A stretch of 64,000 nt of DNA from Flavobacteriales bacterium (GTDB lineage Bacteria > Bacteroidota > Bacteroidia > Flavobacteriales_E > Vicingaceae): positions 16,209-80,208 of the forward strand of contig JADYZM010000046.1 in assembly GCA_020853105.1 (NCBI GenBank), written 5' to 3'. How positions within the stretch are numbered: position 1 is the stretch's first letter; each line of letters begins with the position of its first letter. The position numbers were made by a program, and so were the translations under genes. The notes below the pieces were generated by a model. The model was not told the origin of the DNA. It saw nothing but the letters and a program-made list of their open reading frames with translations, and searched no databases. Positions 37,086 through 46,283 of the stretch are shown here, piece by piece.

Positions 37086-38456
37086 ATGCAATTTGAACTA
37101 ACAAAAGAGTTTATCGACAAGCTCAACTTGGCAGTTTCTTCTAAAAATGAAGTTGCTGTTTTAGAATTGATAGCCGAATTGCGTCCGGTTGATATTGCTG
37201 AAATTATCAACGAACAGAATTTGGAAGAAGCCATTTTGTTTTATGCTTTTCTTTCGGAAGAACAAGCAGCCGATGTTTTGATTGAATTAGATGAAGACGT
37301 TCGAGAAAAGTTCTTAAAATCATTGTCGTCTGAACAAATCGCCAAGCAGTTCATTGACAACATGGACTCTGACGACGCTGCCGACTTACTTTCGGAACTC
37401 CCCGTAGAGAAAAAAATTGAAGTTATTTCTCACATTGAGAATATTGAGCAAGCAAGCGATATTATCGACTTGTTGAATTATCCAAAAGATACAGCAGGTG
37501 GTTTAATGGCGAAGGAGTTGGTAAAAGTAAATGTCAATTGGGATATCAAAACTTGTATCAATGAACTTCGCCGCCAGTCGTTGGAAATAGACAATGTTTA
37601 TACGGTTTATGTAATTGATGACAACAGTATGCTTCAAGGAATAATTTCATTGAAAAGACTGTTTTTAACCCCGGATAACAACAAAGTAAGAGACATATAC
37701 AACGATAAAGTTATTTCGGTTAAAGTAAGCATGAATGATGAAGATGTTGGGCAAATTATGGAGAAATACGACTTGGTTGTGGTTCCAGTAGTAGATGAAA
37801 TCGGAAGACTCGTTGGTCGGATTACAATTGACGATATAGTTGATGTAATCAAAGAAGAAGCAGAAAAAGATTACCAATTGGCTTCCGGTATCTCAGAAAA
37901 TGTAGAACATTCGGACAACATTTGGCTTCAAACGAGAGCCCGATTACCATGGCTTTTGGTGGGATTGATGGGAGGAATAATCAGTTCCAAAATTATTGGA
38001 ACGTATGAAGAGCAAATCCAAATACATCCCGAAACCGCTTTTTTTATTCCACTTATTGCTGCTATGGGAGGCAATGTTGGGGTTCAATCTTCTGCTTTGG
38101 TAGTTAAAGGTCTTGCAAACAAATCACTCGGATTAAACGGAAGTTGGAATAAAGTAGTTAAGGAAATATTGACAGGACTCACTAACGGATTGGTTTGCTC
38201 GAGTTTAATTTTCATGTATAATATCTTTTTTCCACACGGAGACACTATTAATTGGAGTATCTCCATCACGGTAAGTATCGCTTTAATCTCTGTTATCTTT
38301 TTTGCGGGTATTTTTGGAACAATCATTCCATTGGTTTTGCACAAATACAAAATCGATCCAGCCCTGGCAACCGGACCTTTTATAACAACAACAAATGACA
38401 TTTTTGGAACTTTTCTTTATTTTGTTATTGGGCACATGTTATATTCTATCGTGTAA
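37086..38456 (+). CDS. mgtE: Magnesium transporter MgtE
   Basis: A 456-residue Mg2+ channel. The cytosolic N domain (about 1-130) has helical repeats with EEQAADVLIELDEDVRE. Two CBS domains follow (about 135-255, with DDIVDVIKEEAEKDY at the plug-helix end). Five membrane helices close it (about 285-455), including AAMGGNVGVQSSALVV and the DPALATGPF pore segment. When Mg2+ is plentiful it binds between the N and CBS domains and closes the pore. Confidence 0.95.
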   Translation: MQFELTKEFIDKLNLAVSSKNEVAVLELIAELRPVDIAEIINEQNLEEAILFYAFLSEEQAADVLIELDEDVREKFLKSLSSEQIAKQFIDNMDSDDAADLLSELPVEKKIEVISHIENIEQASDIIDLLNYPKDTAGGLMAKELVKVNVNWDIKTCINELRRQSLEIDNVYTVYVIDDNSMLQGIISLKRLFLTPDNNKVRDIYNDKVISVKVSMNDEDVGQIMEKYDLVVVPVVDEIGRLVGRITIDDIVDVIKEEAEKDYQLASGISENVEHSDNIWLQTRARLPWLLVGLMGGIISSKIIGTYEEQIQIHPETAFFIPLIAAMGGNVGVQSSALVVKGLANKSLGLNGSWNKVVKEILTGLTNGLVCSSLIFMYNIFFPHGDTINWSISITVSIALISVIFFAGIFGTIIPLVLHKYKIDPALATGPFITTTNDIFGTFLYFVIGHMLYSIV

Positions 38457-38510
38457 ACTGTTCATTATCTTTTGTTTATTTTTACCAACAAATCAAATTC
38501 AGTTAATAAA

Positions 38511-38933
38511 ATGTCAAAAAAATTATTTTTTATTGGGATGATGCTATTTTTTACCATTGCTTGTGGTAATGAAACAATTGAAAAAGTAGAAGAAAAATTT
38601 CAAGACGAAACACCGAAAGTTATTGGAGTTTATGAATCCGTTGAAGGCAAAGAAATAAAAGTTAAAGAAAAAATATTTTATAAAAACGGAAAACTGATGA
38701 TGGAAGGAGGAATAAAGAATGATATGAAAGAGGGTGAATGGAAAGCCTATCACGAAAATGGAAAAATTTGGAGCGAAGGTTTTTTTAAAGGTGGAGAACG
38801 CAACGGCTACGGTAAAAATTACTATGAAAACGGCAAACTAAGAGAAGAAGGGAACTATACCAATGGTAAACAAACAGGCAATTGGAAATATTATAATGAA
38901 CAAGGGGTTTTGATTGAGGAAAGAAATAAATAA
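38511..38933 (+). CDS. MORN/YwqK-repeat lipoprotein
   Basis: A 140-residue lipoprotein. The signal ends in FFTIAC, a good lipobox. After a charged linker come three or four repeats of the YxNGKLxxEGxxKxGxxxGxW type (MORN_2, YwqK family). Such repeats are common in Bacteroidota surface proteins and their function is unknown; database labels of 'antitoxin' for this family are not supported here by any toxin gene. The start at 38511 is chosen because the signal peptide begins there. Confidence 0.75.
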   Translation: MSKKLFFIGMMLFFTIACGNETIEKVEEKFQDETPKVIGVYESVEGKEIKVKEKIFYKNGKLMMEGGIKNDMKEGEWKAYHENGKIWSEGFFKGGERNGYGKNYYENGKLREEGNYTNGKQTGNWKYYNEQGVLIEERNK

Positions 38934-38963
38934 AATACCTTTTCAATAAACCTTTAAACACAA

Positions 38964-41171
38964 ATGAGGTTAAATAAAATATTGTTCTTTTTAAGTTTCA
39001 TTATGGGAAGCACACATATTTTCTGTCAAAACCTTTCGATTGATTCTTTATACAATCAACTCAATAAATCAAACCAGGACAGTTCTCGATATTCCATTTT
39101 AATGAAAATTGGAAGTTATTACCAAGACAATAATCCTGATACTTCAATTGTTATTTTTCATCAAGCGATAAATGTTGCAAAAAAAATTCCTGCACCTGAA
39201 GGTGAATTAAACCAAGGGGAAGCTATCCGAAACATAGGATGGAGTTACGCTATAAAAGGAGAAATTAACCAATCCAAAGATTTTTTTAATAAAAGTTACA
39301 AGATTGCTGAAAAGTATATTTTACATAAAGACCCATATATACGTAAGATGGCAAATAAAAACTTAGCGGCTTGCATAGGCAGTTTAGGAAGTCTTCATTT
39401 CAACCTTAGCGATTATCCAAAATCACTAGAATATCATTTTCGAGCTTTAAAAATTAATGAAAAAATAGGGAATAAAAATTTAATTGCATCTAATTATAAC
39501 AATATTGGGCTTGTTTATGCAACCTTGGAAGATCTTGATAAAGCACTTGATTACTTTTTAAGATCAATGAAAATAAATGAGGAACTTAATAACACAAAAA
39601 GTAAAGTTACTAACCTAGGAAATATTGGACTAATCTATATGTATCAAGAAAAATTTGATTCGTCTTTAAAATATTTATTCGAAGCGTTGGAAATTAGTGA
39701 AGAAATTGGAAAAAAAACAAGCCAGTCCGATAATTTGACAAATATCGGGATAGTTTACATGAAAAAAAAAGAATATAACAATGCATTAAAATATTGCTTT
39801 AAAGCATTTGAAATAAGTAAAGAACTTGGAAGTAAACAAAACCAAGCAATTATTCTGGTGAATATTGGGAGAACATACATTTATCTAAAACAATATTCAA
39901 AAGCTGAAAAGTATCTCAAACAAGCTGAATTAATCAATAACGAGTTAAACTCTCTCTTCAATTTAGAAGGAAACTACTTTTGTTTATATACTATATATGA
40001 AGAAAATAAAAATTTTCAAAACGCTTTAAGTTATTATAAAAAGTACAATATCATACAAGATTCCATTGAGAATGATGAAAATACCAAGGCAGGAGTTCAA
40101 CAAGAGATGAAATATGAATTTGAAAAACAAGCAGCTGTTGACAGCATTTCTAATTTTAAAGAAATAGAAATTAAAGAAGTTGAAATTGCTAAACAACAAG
40201 CAGAGATAAAAGCAAAAAACAACCAACAATACGCTCTTTTGGGCGGATTGGCTCTGTTTGTAATTTTTGGAGGGTTTATGGTTAATCGTTATCTTGTAAC
40301 CAAAAAACAAAGAAATACTATTGAAGAACAAAGAAAAGAGGTTATCATTCAAAAAACCGAAGCAGAACACCAGCGAGATGAAGTAAGTAAACAAAAAGAA
40401 ATTATTGAAATAGCTCATAAAGAAATTACAGATAGTATCAATTACGCCAAACGTATTCAAAACGCAATTTTGCCTCCACTTCGATTAGTAAAAGAAAAAT
40501 TACCTCAGTCGTTCATTTTATATCAACCTAAAGATGTGGTTGCGGGTGATTTTTATTGGATGGAACAGAAAAACAACACCCTTTTGATTGCTGCTGCAGA
40601 TTGTACAGGTCACGGAGTTCCTGGAGCAATGGTTAGTGTGGTTTGCGTAAACGGGCTTAACAGAAGCGTTCGAGAGTATAATCTCACAGATCCCGGTAAA
40701 ATATTGGATAAAACTCGAGAAATTGTAGTAGAAGAATTTGAAAAAAGCGACGAAGATGTTAAAGACGGTATGGATATTTCTATTTGTAGTTTTGATTTTA
40801 AAACAAACATTCTAAAATGGGCTGGTGCCAATAATCCACTCTGGATAATCCGAAAAGGAAACACAGAAATTGAAGAAATAAAAGCCAACAAACAACCCAT
40901 CGGAAAAACTGAAAATCCAATACTATTTACTAACCACAGCATAGAATTCAACAAAGGAGACACTCTATATATTTTTACCGATGGCTACCAAGACCAGTTT
41001 GGTGGAGAAAAAGGTAAAAAGTTCAAAGCAGCTCAACTTAAAGAATTATTACTTTCCATACAACATGAAAATATGGAAAAACAACACGATATCATCGCCA
41101 ATGTTTTTGAAAAATGGAAAGGAAATTTGGAACAGGTAGATGATGTTTGTGTTATTGGAGTGAGAGGCTAG
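38964..41171 (+). CDS. TPR protein with a C-terminal SpoIIE-type PP2C phosphatase
   Basis: A 735-residue signalling protein. A signal peptide (ending near IFCQ) is followed by about eight TPR repeats (roughly 75-370), a coiled coil, a membrane helix near residues 423-443, a second coiled coil, and a SpoIIE phosphatase domain (about 515-735). Metal-binding acidic residues are in VAGDFYW, AADCTGHGVPGAM, FTDGYQDQFGG and the closing QVDDVCVIGV. Such enzymes dephosphorylate anti-anti-sigma factors, but no STAS/RsbW partner lies nearby. Confidence 0.88.
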   Translation: MRLNKILFFLSFIMGSTHIFCQNLSIDSLYNQLNKSNQDSSRYSILMKIGSYYQDNNPDTSIVIFHQAINVAKKIPAPEGELNQGEAIRNIGWSYAIKGEINQSKDFFNKSYKIAEKYILHKDPYIRKMANKNLAACIGSLGSLHFNLSDYPKSLEYHFRALKINEKIGNKNLIASNYNNIGLVYATLEDLDKALDYFLRSMKINEELNNTKSKVTNLGNIGLIYMYQEKFDSSLKYLFEALEISEEIGKKTSQSDNLTNIGIVYMKKKEYNNALKYCFKAFEISKELGSKQNQAIILVNIGRTYIYLKQYSKAEKYLKQAELINNELNSLFNLEGNYFCLYTIYEENKNFQNALSYYKKYNIIQDSIENDENTKAGVQQEMKYEFEKQAAVDSISNFKEIEIKEVEIAKQQAEIKAKNNQQYALLGGLALFVIFGGFMVNRYLVTKKQRNTIEEQRKEVIIQKTEAEHQRDEVSKQKEIIEIAHKEITDSINYAKRIQNAILPPLRLVKEKLPQSFILYQPKDVVAGDFYWMEQKNNTLLIAAADCTGHGVPGAMVSVVCVNGLNRSVREYNLTDPGKILDKTREIVVEEFEKSDEDVKDGMDISICSFDFKTNILKWAGANNPLWIIRKGNTEIEEIKANKQPIGKTENPILFTNHSIEFNKGDTLYIFTDGYQDQFGGEKGKKFKAAQLKELLLSIQHENMEKQHDIIANVFEKWKGNLEQVDDVCVIGVRG

Positions 41172-41283
41172 CTTTTTGTCCGTTTTTACACGTTTCGGTA
41201 TAAACATTTTTAATGAAACAAATAATTAATATTAATTTTATAGCAAGTATTCCTGAAAATCAAATTCAGTCTAAACACACCCT

Positions 41284-43227
41284 GTGATACCAAAACACAC
41301 TATAGACCAAATTTTTGATGCTACATTGTTAGAAGATGTAGTTGGAGATTTTGTAGTGCTCAAAAAAAGAGGTGCTAATCTGCTTGGCAATTGCCCTTTT
41401 CATAATGAAAAAACTCCCTCATTTACAGTATCTCCGGCAAAAGGAATTTACAAATGTTTTGGGTGCGGAAAAGCGGGTAATGCTGTAAATTTTATAATGG
41501 AACACGAGCATTATACCTATCCGGAAGCACTGAAATACCTTGCTAAAAAATACAACATTGAGGTTGAAGAGACTCAAGAATCTGAAGAACAAAAGCAAGC
41601 TGAAAACGAAAAAGAAAGTCTTTTTTTAATTACAACATTTGCCGCAAACTATTATAAACAACAACTTCATGAAACTCAACTGGGGAGAAGCATCGGATTG
41701 AGCTATTTTTACGAGAGAGGATTTACCGACGAATCAATTAAAAAATTTGAATTGGGTTATAACCCTGATAGTTGGGATGCTTTCACTGCTGTTGCACTAG
41801 AAAAGGGATATCAGTTAGAATTGCTTGAAAAATCAGGACTAACCATAGTAAAAGACCAAAAACATTTCGACCGATTTAAGGGAAGAGTAATGTTTCCTAT
41901 ACATAATCTTTCAGGGAGAGTGTTAGGTTTTGGTGGCAGAATAATGAAAGCTGACCCAAAATCTGCTAAATACGTCAATTCGCCCGAATCCGAAATTTAC
42001 CACAAAAGCAACGTTCTCTACGGAATTTTTTTCGGAAAAAAATCAATTATTGAAAAAGACAATTGTTTTCTAGTTGAAGGATATACCGATGTGATTTCAT
42101 TACACCAAGCAGGAGTAGAAAATGTTGTGGCTTCATCAGGAACATCGCTTACTGAAGGGCAAATCCGACTCATAAGTCGTTACACAAAAAACATTACCAT
42201 ATTATATGATGGAGATAGTGCCGGAATAAAAGCTTCATTTCGGGGAATTGACATGATATTGAAAGAAGGACTAAATGTTAGAGTTGTACTTTTTCCTGAT
42301 GGCGACGACCCCGATTCATTTGCTCGAAAAAACAATAAAGAGTCAATTATCGAATATATTTCTACAAATGCAAAAGATTTTATTCGTTTTAAAACCGATG
42401 TTTTAATAAAAGAAGTGGGTAACGACCCTATAAAAAGAGCTGAATTGATAAAAGATATTGTTGTTAGTATTGCAGGGATTCCTGACCATATTAAACGCTC
42501 AATTTATATTAAAGAATGCAGCAATTTACTTGAAGTGCCTGAAAATGCACTTATCAATGAAACCAATAAAATTCTAAGAAAAAATTTCTCCCAATCCACA
42601 AATCAAGATATTCCAAAGGTTGAAGAAGCATATACTCCTTTAGATAGTGAAGAAAAATTGATTGAGCATAATACCATTGAACATTGGGAATCAGAAATTA
42701 TTCGATACTTAATGCTTTATGGAAATAATTCAATTAAATTAGATGCTGAAGATGAAGAAGGGAAACCCTATATTTATGAACAAGAAATTAGCGAATACAT
42801 TATTTCAGAATTATCAAATGATCAAATAAAGTTTGACGACTCACTGTTTCAGTTGGTGTATGATGAGTTTCAAGAAGCAAAACAAAACGGTCGAATACTC
42901 TCTGAACAATACTTTATTAACCATACTAATGATAAAATTAAAAATTTAGCTATAACATACTCTACCAATAAATATCAGGTTAGTGAAAACTGGCATAAAT
43001 TCAGTATTATTTACCAGAGTGAGGTTGAATTAATAAAAATGGCTGTTATTAATGCTGTATATGTCATTAAATTGAATAAAATTAACGAGTTAATAAATTC
43101 ATTAAGAAAAGAACTAAAAGATATTCCAAACGATGACGATACACTAATTATTCTATCTCAACTCGATAAGTATCAAAAAGTGCGTGAAGTTCTCACTAAA
43201 CGACTCAGTTGGGTGGTTATGAGATAA
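41284..43227 (+). CDS. dnaG: DNA primase
   Basis: A 647-residue primase that makes RNA primers at the replication fork. The zinc-ribbon ligands are C37, H40, C58 and C61 (CPFH and CFGCG). The RNA polymerase core holds the TOPRIM residues in LVEGYTDVISLH and LYDGDSAGIKAS. The C-terminal helicase-interaction part (from about residue 430) is divergent, as usual. Translation starts at GTG 41284 (MIPKHTIDQIFD), which matches the family; no ATG lies upstream in frame. Confidence 0.96.
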   Translation: MIPKHTIDQIFDATLLEDVVGDFVVLKKRGANLLGNCPFHNEKTPSFTVSPAKGIYKCFGCGKAGNAVNFIMEHEHYTYPEALKYLAKKYNIEVEETQESEEQKQAENEKESLFLITTFAANYYKQQLHETQLGRSIGLSYFYERGFTDESIKKFELGYNPDSWDAFTAVALEKGYQLELLEKSGLTIVKDQKHFDRFKGRVMFPIHNLSGRVLGFGGRIMKADPKSAKYVNSPESEIYHKSNVLYGIFFGKKSIIEKDNCFLVEGYTDVISLHQAGVENVVASSGTSLTEGQIRLISRYTKNITILYDGDSAGIKASFRGIDMILKEGLNVRVVLFPDGDDPDSFARKNNKESIIEYISTNAKDFIRFKTDVLIKEVGNDPIKRAELIKDIVVSIAGIPDHIKRSIYIKECSNLLEVPENALINETNKILRKNFSQSTNQDIPKVEEAYTPLDSEEKLIEHNTIEHWESEIIRYLMLYGNNSIKLDAEDEEGKPYIYEQEISEYIISELSNDQIKFDDSLFQLVYDEFQEAKQNGRILSEQYFINHTNDKIKNLAITYSTNKYQVSENWHKFSIIYQSEVELIKMAVINAVYVIKLNKINELINSLRKELKDIPNDDDTLIILSQLDKYQKVREVLTKRLSWVVMR

Positions 43228-43236
43228 TCAAAAAAC

Positions 43237-44049
43237 TTAAAGTCTTCCTATTAATTCTGTATAAAGCAATGTGAGATTAGGTTCTGCAACAGCTGCTGCC
43301 GCTAAAATTTCTTCAAGAGAAACAGGAGCTAAATTATCCGGATCGCACTCGTCTGTTAAAACAGAAATGGCACAACAAGGCAATCCCATGTGATTGGCAA
43401 CAATAACTTCGGGAACTGTACTCATTCCTGCTGCATCTCCACCTAGTTTTCCAATCATTCTATATTCTGCTCTGGTTTCAAGGTTAGGACCCGTTACCGG
43501 CACATAAACTCCTTCGTTAAGCAAAATTCCTTTTTCTTTTGCAATAGTTCTTAGCTCGTTGTTCAATCGTTTTGAATACGGTTCACTCATGTCAGGAAAT
43601 CTAGGTCCTAGTTCCGGATAGTTTTTTCCAATAAGCGGATTAGCTGGGAAAAGATTGATATGATCTGTAATCAACATCAGTGAACTTTTCTTAAAATTTA
43701 AGTTAACTGCTCCAGCAGCATTTGAAATGAGCAGGTTTTTTATGCCAATTAGTTTCATAACACGTACTGGGAAAGTAATTTGTTGCATGGTATATCCCTC
43801 GTAATAATGGAAACGTCCCTGCATAGCTAATACTTTTTTTCCTTTAACAGTCCCGTATATTAGTTTTCCGTGGTGAGACTCAACAGTAGAAATCGGGAAA
43901 TGGGGTATTTTATCGTAGTCAATAGCTTTGATAATTTCAATTTCCTTAACCAGTCCGCCCAATCCTGTCCCGAGTACAATTCCTACTTCGGGTGATTCGA
44001 TTCCTTGTGATTTCAGAAATTCAACCGTTTCATTAATTTTATTCAACAT
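43237..44049 (-). CDS. punA: Purine nucleoside phosphorylase
   Basis: A 270-residue phosphorylase of the trimeric PNP/MTAP family that splits (deoxy)guanosine and inosine with phosphate. Landmarks include GIVLGTGLGGL (phosphate loop), ESHHGKL, QGRFHYYEGY, SNAAGAVN and the base-binding region near AGMSTVPEVIVANH. Length is standard. Its stop lies 9 bases from the convergent dnaG stop. Confidence 0.93.
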   Translation of the reverse strand: MLNKINETVEFLKSQGIESPEVGIVLGTGLGGLVKEIEIIKAIDYDKIPHFPISTVESHHGKLIYGTVKGKKVLAMQGRFHYYEGYTMQQITFPVRVMKLIGIKNLLISNAAGAVNLNFKKSSLMLITDHINLFPANPLIGKNYPELGPRFPDMSEPYSKRLNNELRTIAKEKGILLNEGVYVPVTGPNLETRAEYRMIGKLGGDAAGMSTVPEVIVANHMGLPCCAISVLTDECDPDNLAPVSLEEILAAAAVAEPNLTLLYTELIGRL

Positions 44050-44072
44050 ATATAAAGTATATCTTTAAGATA

Positions 44073-44624
44073 TTAATTCACTCTTCTGCCACCCGCTTTG
44101 GTGCTTGATTCTTTGTAATTTTTTACATTTTTCATTTGAAACTTTAGATAAGCTCCAGCTCCTCCAGGCATAACGTAGAACACTTTATCACCATAATTTA
44201 TTTTTCCTTTGCCATTTTCCCACTCGGCACCCATTAAATTGTATCTGCCACGGTTATTTGGGTCGCCAAAAACCAAGTATTTATTATCGTCTTTTGAGTC
44301 AAAGCTAACGGCAATTTTGCTGTCGTCAATTACTTTCACACAAACTCCAGGAGTTTCAGCAGTTATCAAAATATTGTCTATGCTTGCAGAACTTGAAACT
44401 ACCAGTTTACCATCTTTGTCAAACTCCTGCTGTGCATTGCTTCGCTCGCCGCGTTGAAGGGTAACTTCGTTTGAAATATAAAATTGAAGTTTTTTAATTC
44501 GAGTTTCGTCCAAATTGTATTTTATTCGGTCTTCGTTTGTAAATGGTTGATAACTAGCACAAGAACTAAAAAAACCAGAAACGATAAAGGTTGTAATGAT
44601 AATTAAAACTATATTTTTTTTCAT
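44073..44624 (-). CDS. Lipoprotein of unknown function
   Basis: A 183-residue protein with a lipoprotein signal ending in GFFSSC. The mature part is beta-rich with KINYGDKVFYVMPGGAGAYL near the end. Similar short lipoproteins occur across Bacteroidota without known function. The start at 44624 is chosen so the signal peptide begins at the methionine (MKKNIVLIII). It lies 23 bases upstream of punA on the same strand. Confidence 0.65.
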   Translation of the reverse strand: MKKNIVLIIITTFIVSGFFSSCASYQPFTNEDRIKYNLDETRIKKLQFYISNEVTLQRGERSNAQQEFDKDGKLVVSSSASIDNILITAETPGVCVKVIDDSKIAVSFDSKDDNKYLVFGDPNNRGRYNLMGAEWENGKGKINYGDKVFYVMPGGAGAYLKFQMKNVKNYKESSTKAGGRRVN

Positions 44625-44658
44625 GATTAAGAATTTTTGAGTTTTCATATCTGTCTAT

Positions 44659-44666
44659 CAAAGATA
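44659..44666 (-). promoter_or_regulatory. Probable -7 promoter element of the lipoprotein/punA pair
   Basis: The minus strand reads TATCTTTG, a TAnnTTTG match, 34 bases before the lipoprotein start. Confidence 0.4.
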
Positions 44667-44689
44667 AAGCCAAACAAAATTAATTTTTT

Positions 44690-45670
44690 TTATTGAATTA
44701 ATAGATTACATCCTCTCACATCGCTATTATCAAACCTACCAATAATCTCAAAGGTATTGTTGTTATATGTTTTCCCTAAGTCTTGAGTAGCAATAAACGA
44801 GCATGAATTGTAATTTGCAAGGTCTATTGCGTTTATTCCACCGGTTGTGTTATTGCCTACAAGCACCAATGGATCATTTATGTCTCTTACAAGAAATCTT
44901 AACCATTTTGGGGATTCAAAAATTCCATTACCTTTTGAATAGGCTTGTGATAAAAATTCAGTCATGCCGTATTCTGAGTGTATGGTGTTTAGTTTACACT
45001 TTTGTTTCAGTTGGCTGTGTAGTTCTTCTTTTGTAAGTTCTTTTCTTTTTCCTTTCATGCCACCGGTTTCCATTACAGTTATGTCAGATAAATCCGGATT
45101 ATATTTTTCTGCCAAATCAAGTAAAGCGTATGAAACTCCTAACAGCAATGTTTTTTGCTTTTCTTTTTTTAACTGAGAAATTGTTGCGAGTAACTCTTCG
45201 TAATTATTAAGATAAAATCCGCTTTTCGGATTATTTGATTTTTTTATCAAATAATCAGACATATATACCAATGAAGACCCTTTTCTTTCCAAGTATGAAG
45301 GCAAAAGTGCCAAAATACAGTACTCTGAAATATTTCCGTAAAACAGTTCAAATGACTTAATAAAACTTGTTTCATAAACAGAAATATCACTAACAAAGTG
45401 CTTGCTTTGAGTTTGTCCGGTTGTGCCACTGCTAAAGAAAGTAATTTCAGCCGGTTTGTTTCCACAAGCAACTCGGTGTGTTTTAAAAAATTCAATCGGT
45501 AGAAATGGTATTTGTTCAATTTCATCAACTTTTTCAGGAACTACTTTCAGCAAATCACAAAACTCTTTATATACATAGTTATTTTGGTATTGATATTTAA
45601 ATACTGCAAGGGCTACAGATTTAAAATCATATTCGGACTTTATATTAAAAACTAGGTTTGAAAAGTTCAT
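44690..45670 (-). CDS. LuxE-like acyl-protein synthetase/ligase
   Basis: A 326-residue adenylate-forming enzyme related to LuxE and the PaaK branch of the ANL superfamily. The phosphate-binding motif is TFFSSGTTGQTQS (about residues 77-89). ETGGMKGKRKELTKEELH and HSEYGMTE correspond to the adenine-binding and A5-like motifs, and GRFDNSDVRGCN is near the end. LuxE activates a fatty acid and holds it on a cysteine for reduction. No LuxC-type reductase, carrier protein or aryl-polyene genes are adjacent, so the acyl acceptor is unknown. Confidence 0.75.
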   Translation of the reverse strand: MNFSNLVFNIKSEYDFKSVALAVFKYQYQNNYVYKEFCDLLKVVPEKVDEIEQIPFLPIEFFKTHRVACGNKPAEITFFSSGTTGQTQSKHFVSDISVYETSFIKSFELFYGNISEYCILALLPSYLERKGSSLVYMSDYLIKKSNNPKSGFYLNNYEELLATISQLKKEKQKTLLLGVSYALLDLAEKYNPDLSDITVMETGGMKGKRKELTKEELHSQLKQKCKLNTIHSEYGMTEFLSQAYSKGNGIFESPKWLRFLVRDINDPLVLVGNNTTGGINAIDLANYNSCSFIATQDLGKTYNNNTFEIIGRFDNSDVRGCNLLIQ

Positions 45671-45696
45671 TTCAAAAATGTTGGTAATTTTATGCT

Positions 45697-46191
45697 ATGA
45701 AAAGGTTCACAAACTTACTCATTTTAGCAGCCGGTCTTTTAATTTTTGGTTGTCAAAAAGAAGATCCTACGCCAATGCCTCCCGTAATTAAATTTATGGA
45801 AGCCGGATTGTCACAAGATGGAACTTACGCAATTGTTAAGTTTGAATTTTTTGACAACGACGGTGATTTGGGGCTTAAACAAAACGAAAATTTAGGTGAG
45901 CAGCAATACAATTTGTTTGTAGATTATTTTGAAAAACAAAATGGCGTTTGGCAAAAGAAATCACCGGTTGTTACCTATAATAGTGGTACCAATCAATATG
46001 ACACAACATTTTTTCACCTCAGAGTTCCTTTTATACAGAACAAAGAAAAGAAATCCTTGAAAGGCGAAACGTATGTAAAATTACTTTACAATAATTTTTC
46101 TGTTGCCGACACGTTTAAATATGAAATGATACTGAAAGACAGAGCTTTAACTTCAAGTAATAAAATCGAATCAAGCGAATTGTTCAAATAA
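45697..46191 (+). CDS. Lipoprotein of unknown function
   Basis: A 164-residue lipoprotein with a signal ending in LLIFGC, a good lipobox, then a Pro-rich linker. The acidic motif FFDNDGDLGLKQNE looks like a calcium-binding loop or part of an immunoglobulin-like strand pair. Comparable small lipoproteins are frequent in Bacteroidota. It diverges from the LuxE-like gene and is followed by a terminator. Confidence 0.65.
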   Translation: MKRFTNLLILAAGLLIFGCQKEDPTPMPPVIKFMEAGLSQDGTYAIVKFEFFDNDGDLGLKQNENLGEQQYNLFVDYFEKQNGVWQKKSPVVTYNSGTNQYDTTFFHLRVPFIQNKEKKSLKGETYVKLLYNNFSVADTFKYEMILKDRALTSSNKIESSELFK

Positions 46192-46210
46192 TTAGAATTT
46201 AATAAAAAAA

Positions 46211-46243
46211 GAAGACTCACTCCGGAAAGAGCGAGTCTTTTGC
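46211..46243. terminator. Bidirectional terminator
   Basis: An 11-bp stem with one mismatch (46212-46222 with 46229-46239) and a 6-base loop. A/T runs flank both sides, between the convergent lipoprotein and GIN-barrel genes. A second hairpin with a perfect 9-bp stem lies at 46248-46269 and may act on the minus-strand message. Confidence 0.75.
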
Positions 46244-46283
46244 ACGTACTAATACAGGATTGTATTAGTTAGAGGTTGGCATT

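Noticed and set aside
38511..38933. Toxin-antitoxin antitoxin (YwqK label)
   Set aside because: The protein is an exported lipoprotein with MORN-type repeats, and no toxin gene is next to it.
41224..41237. Palindrome AATTAATATTAATT before dnaG
   Set aside because: It is perfect but made only of A and T in a very AT-rich gap; chance is a sufficient explanation.
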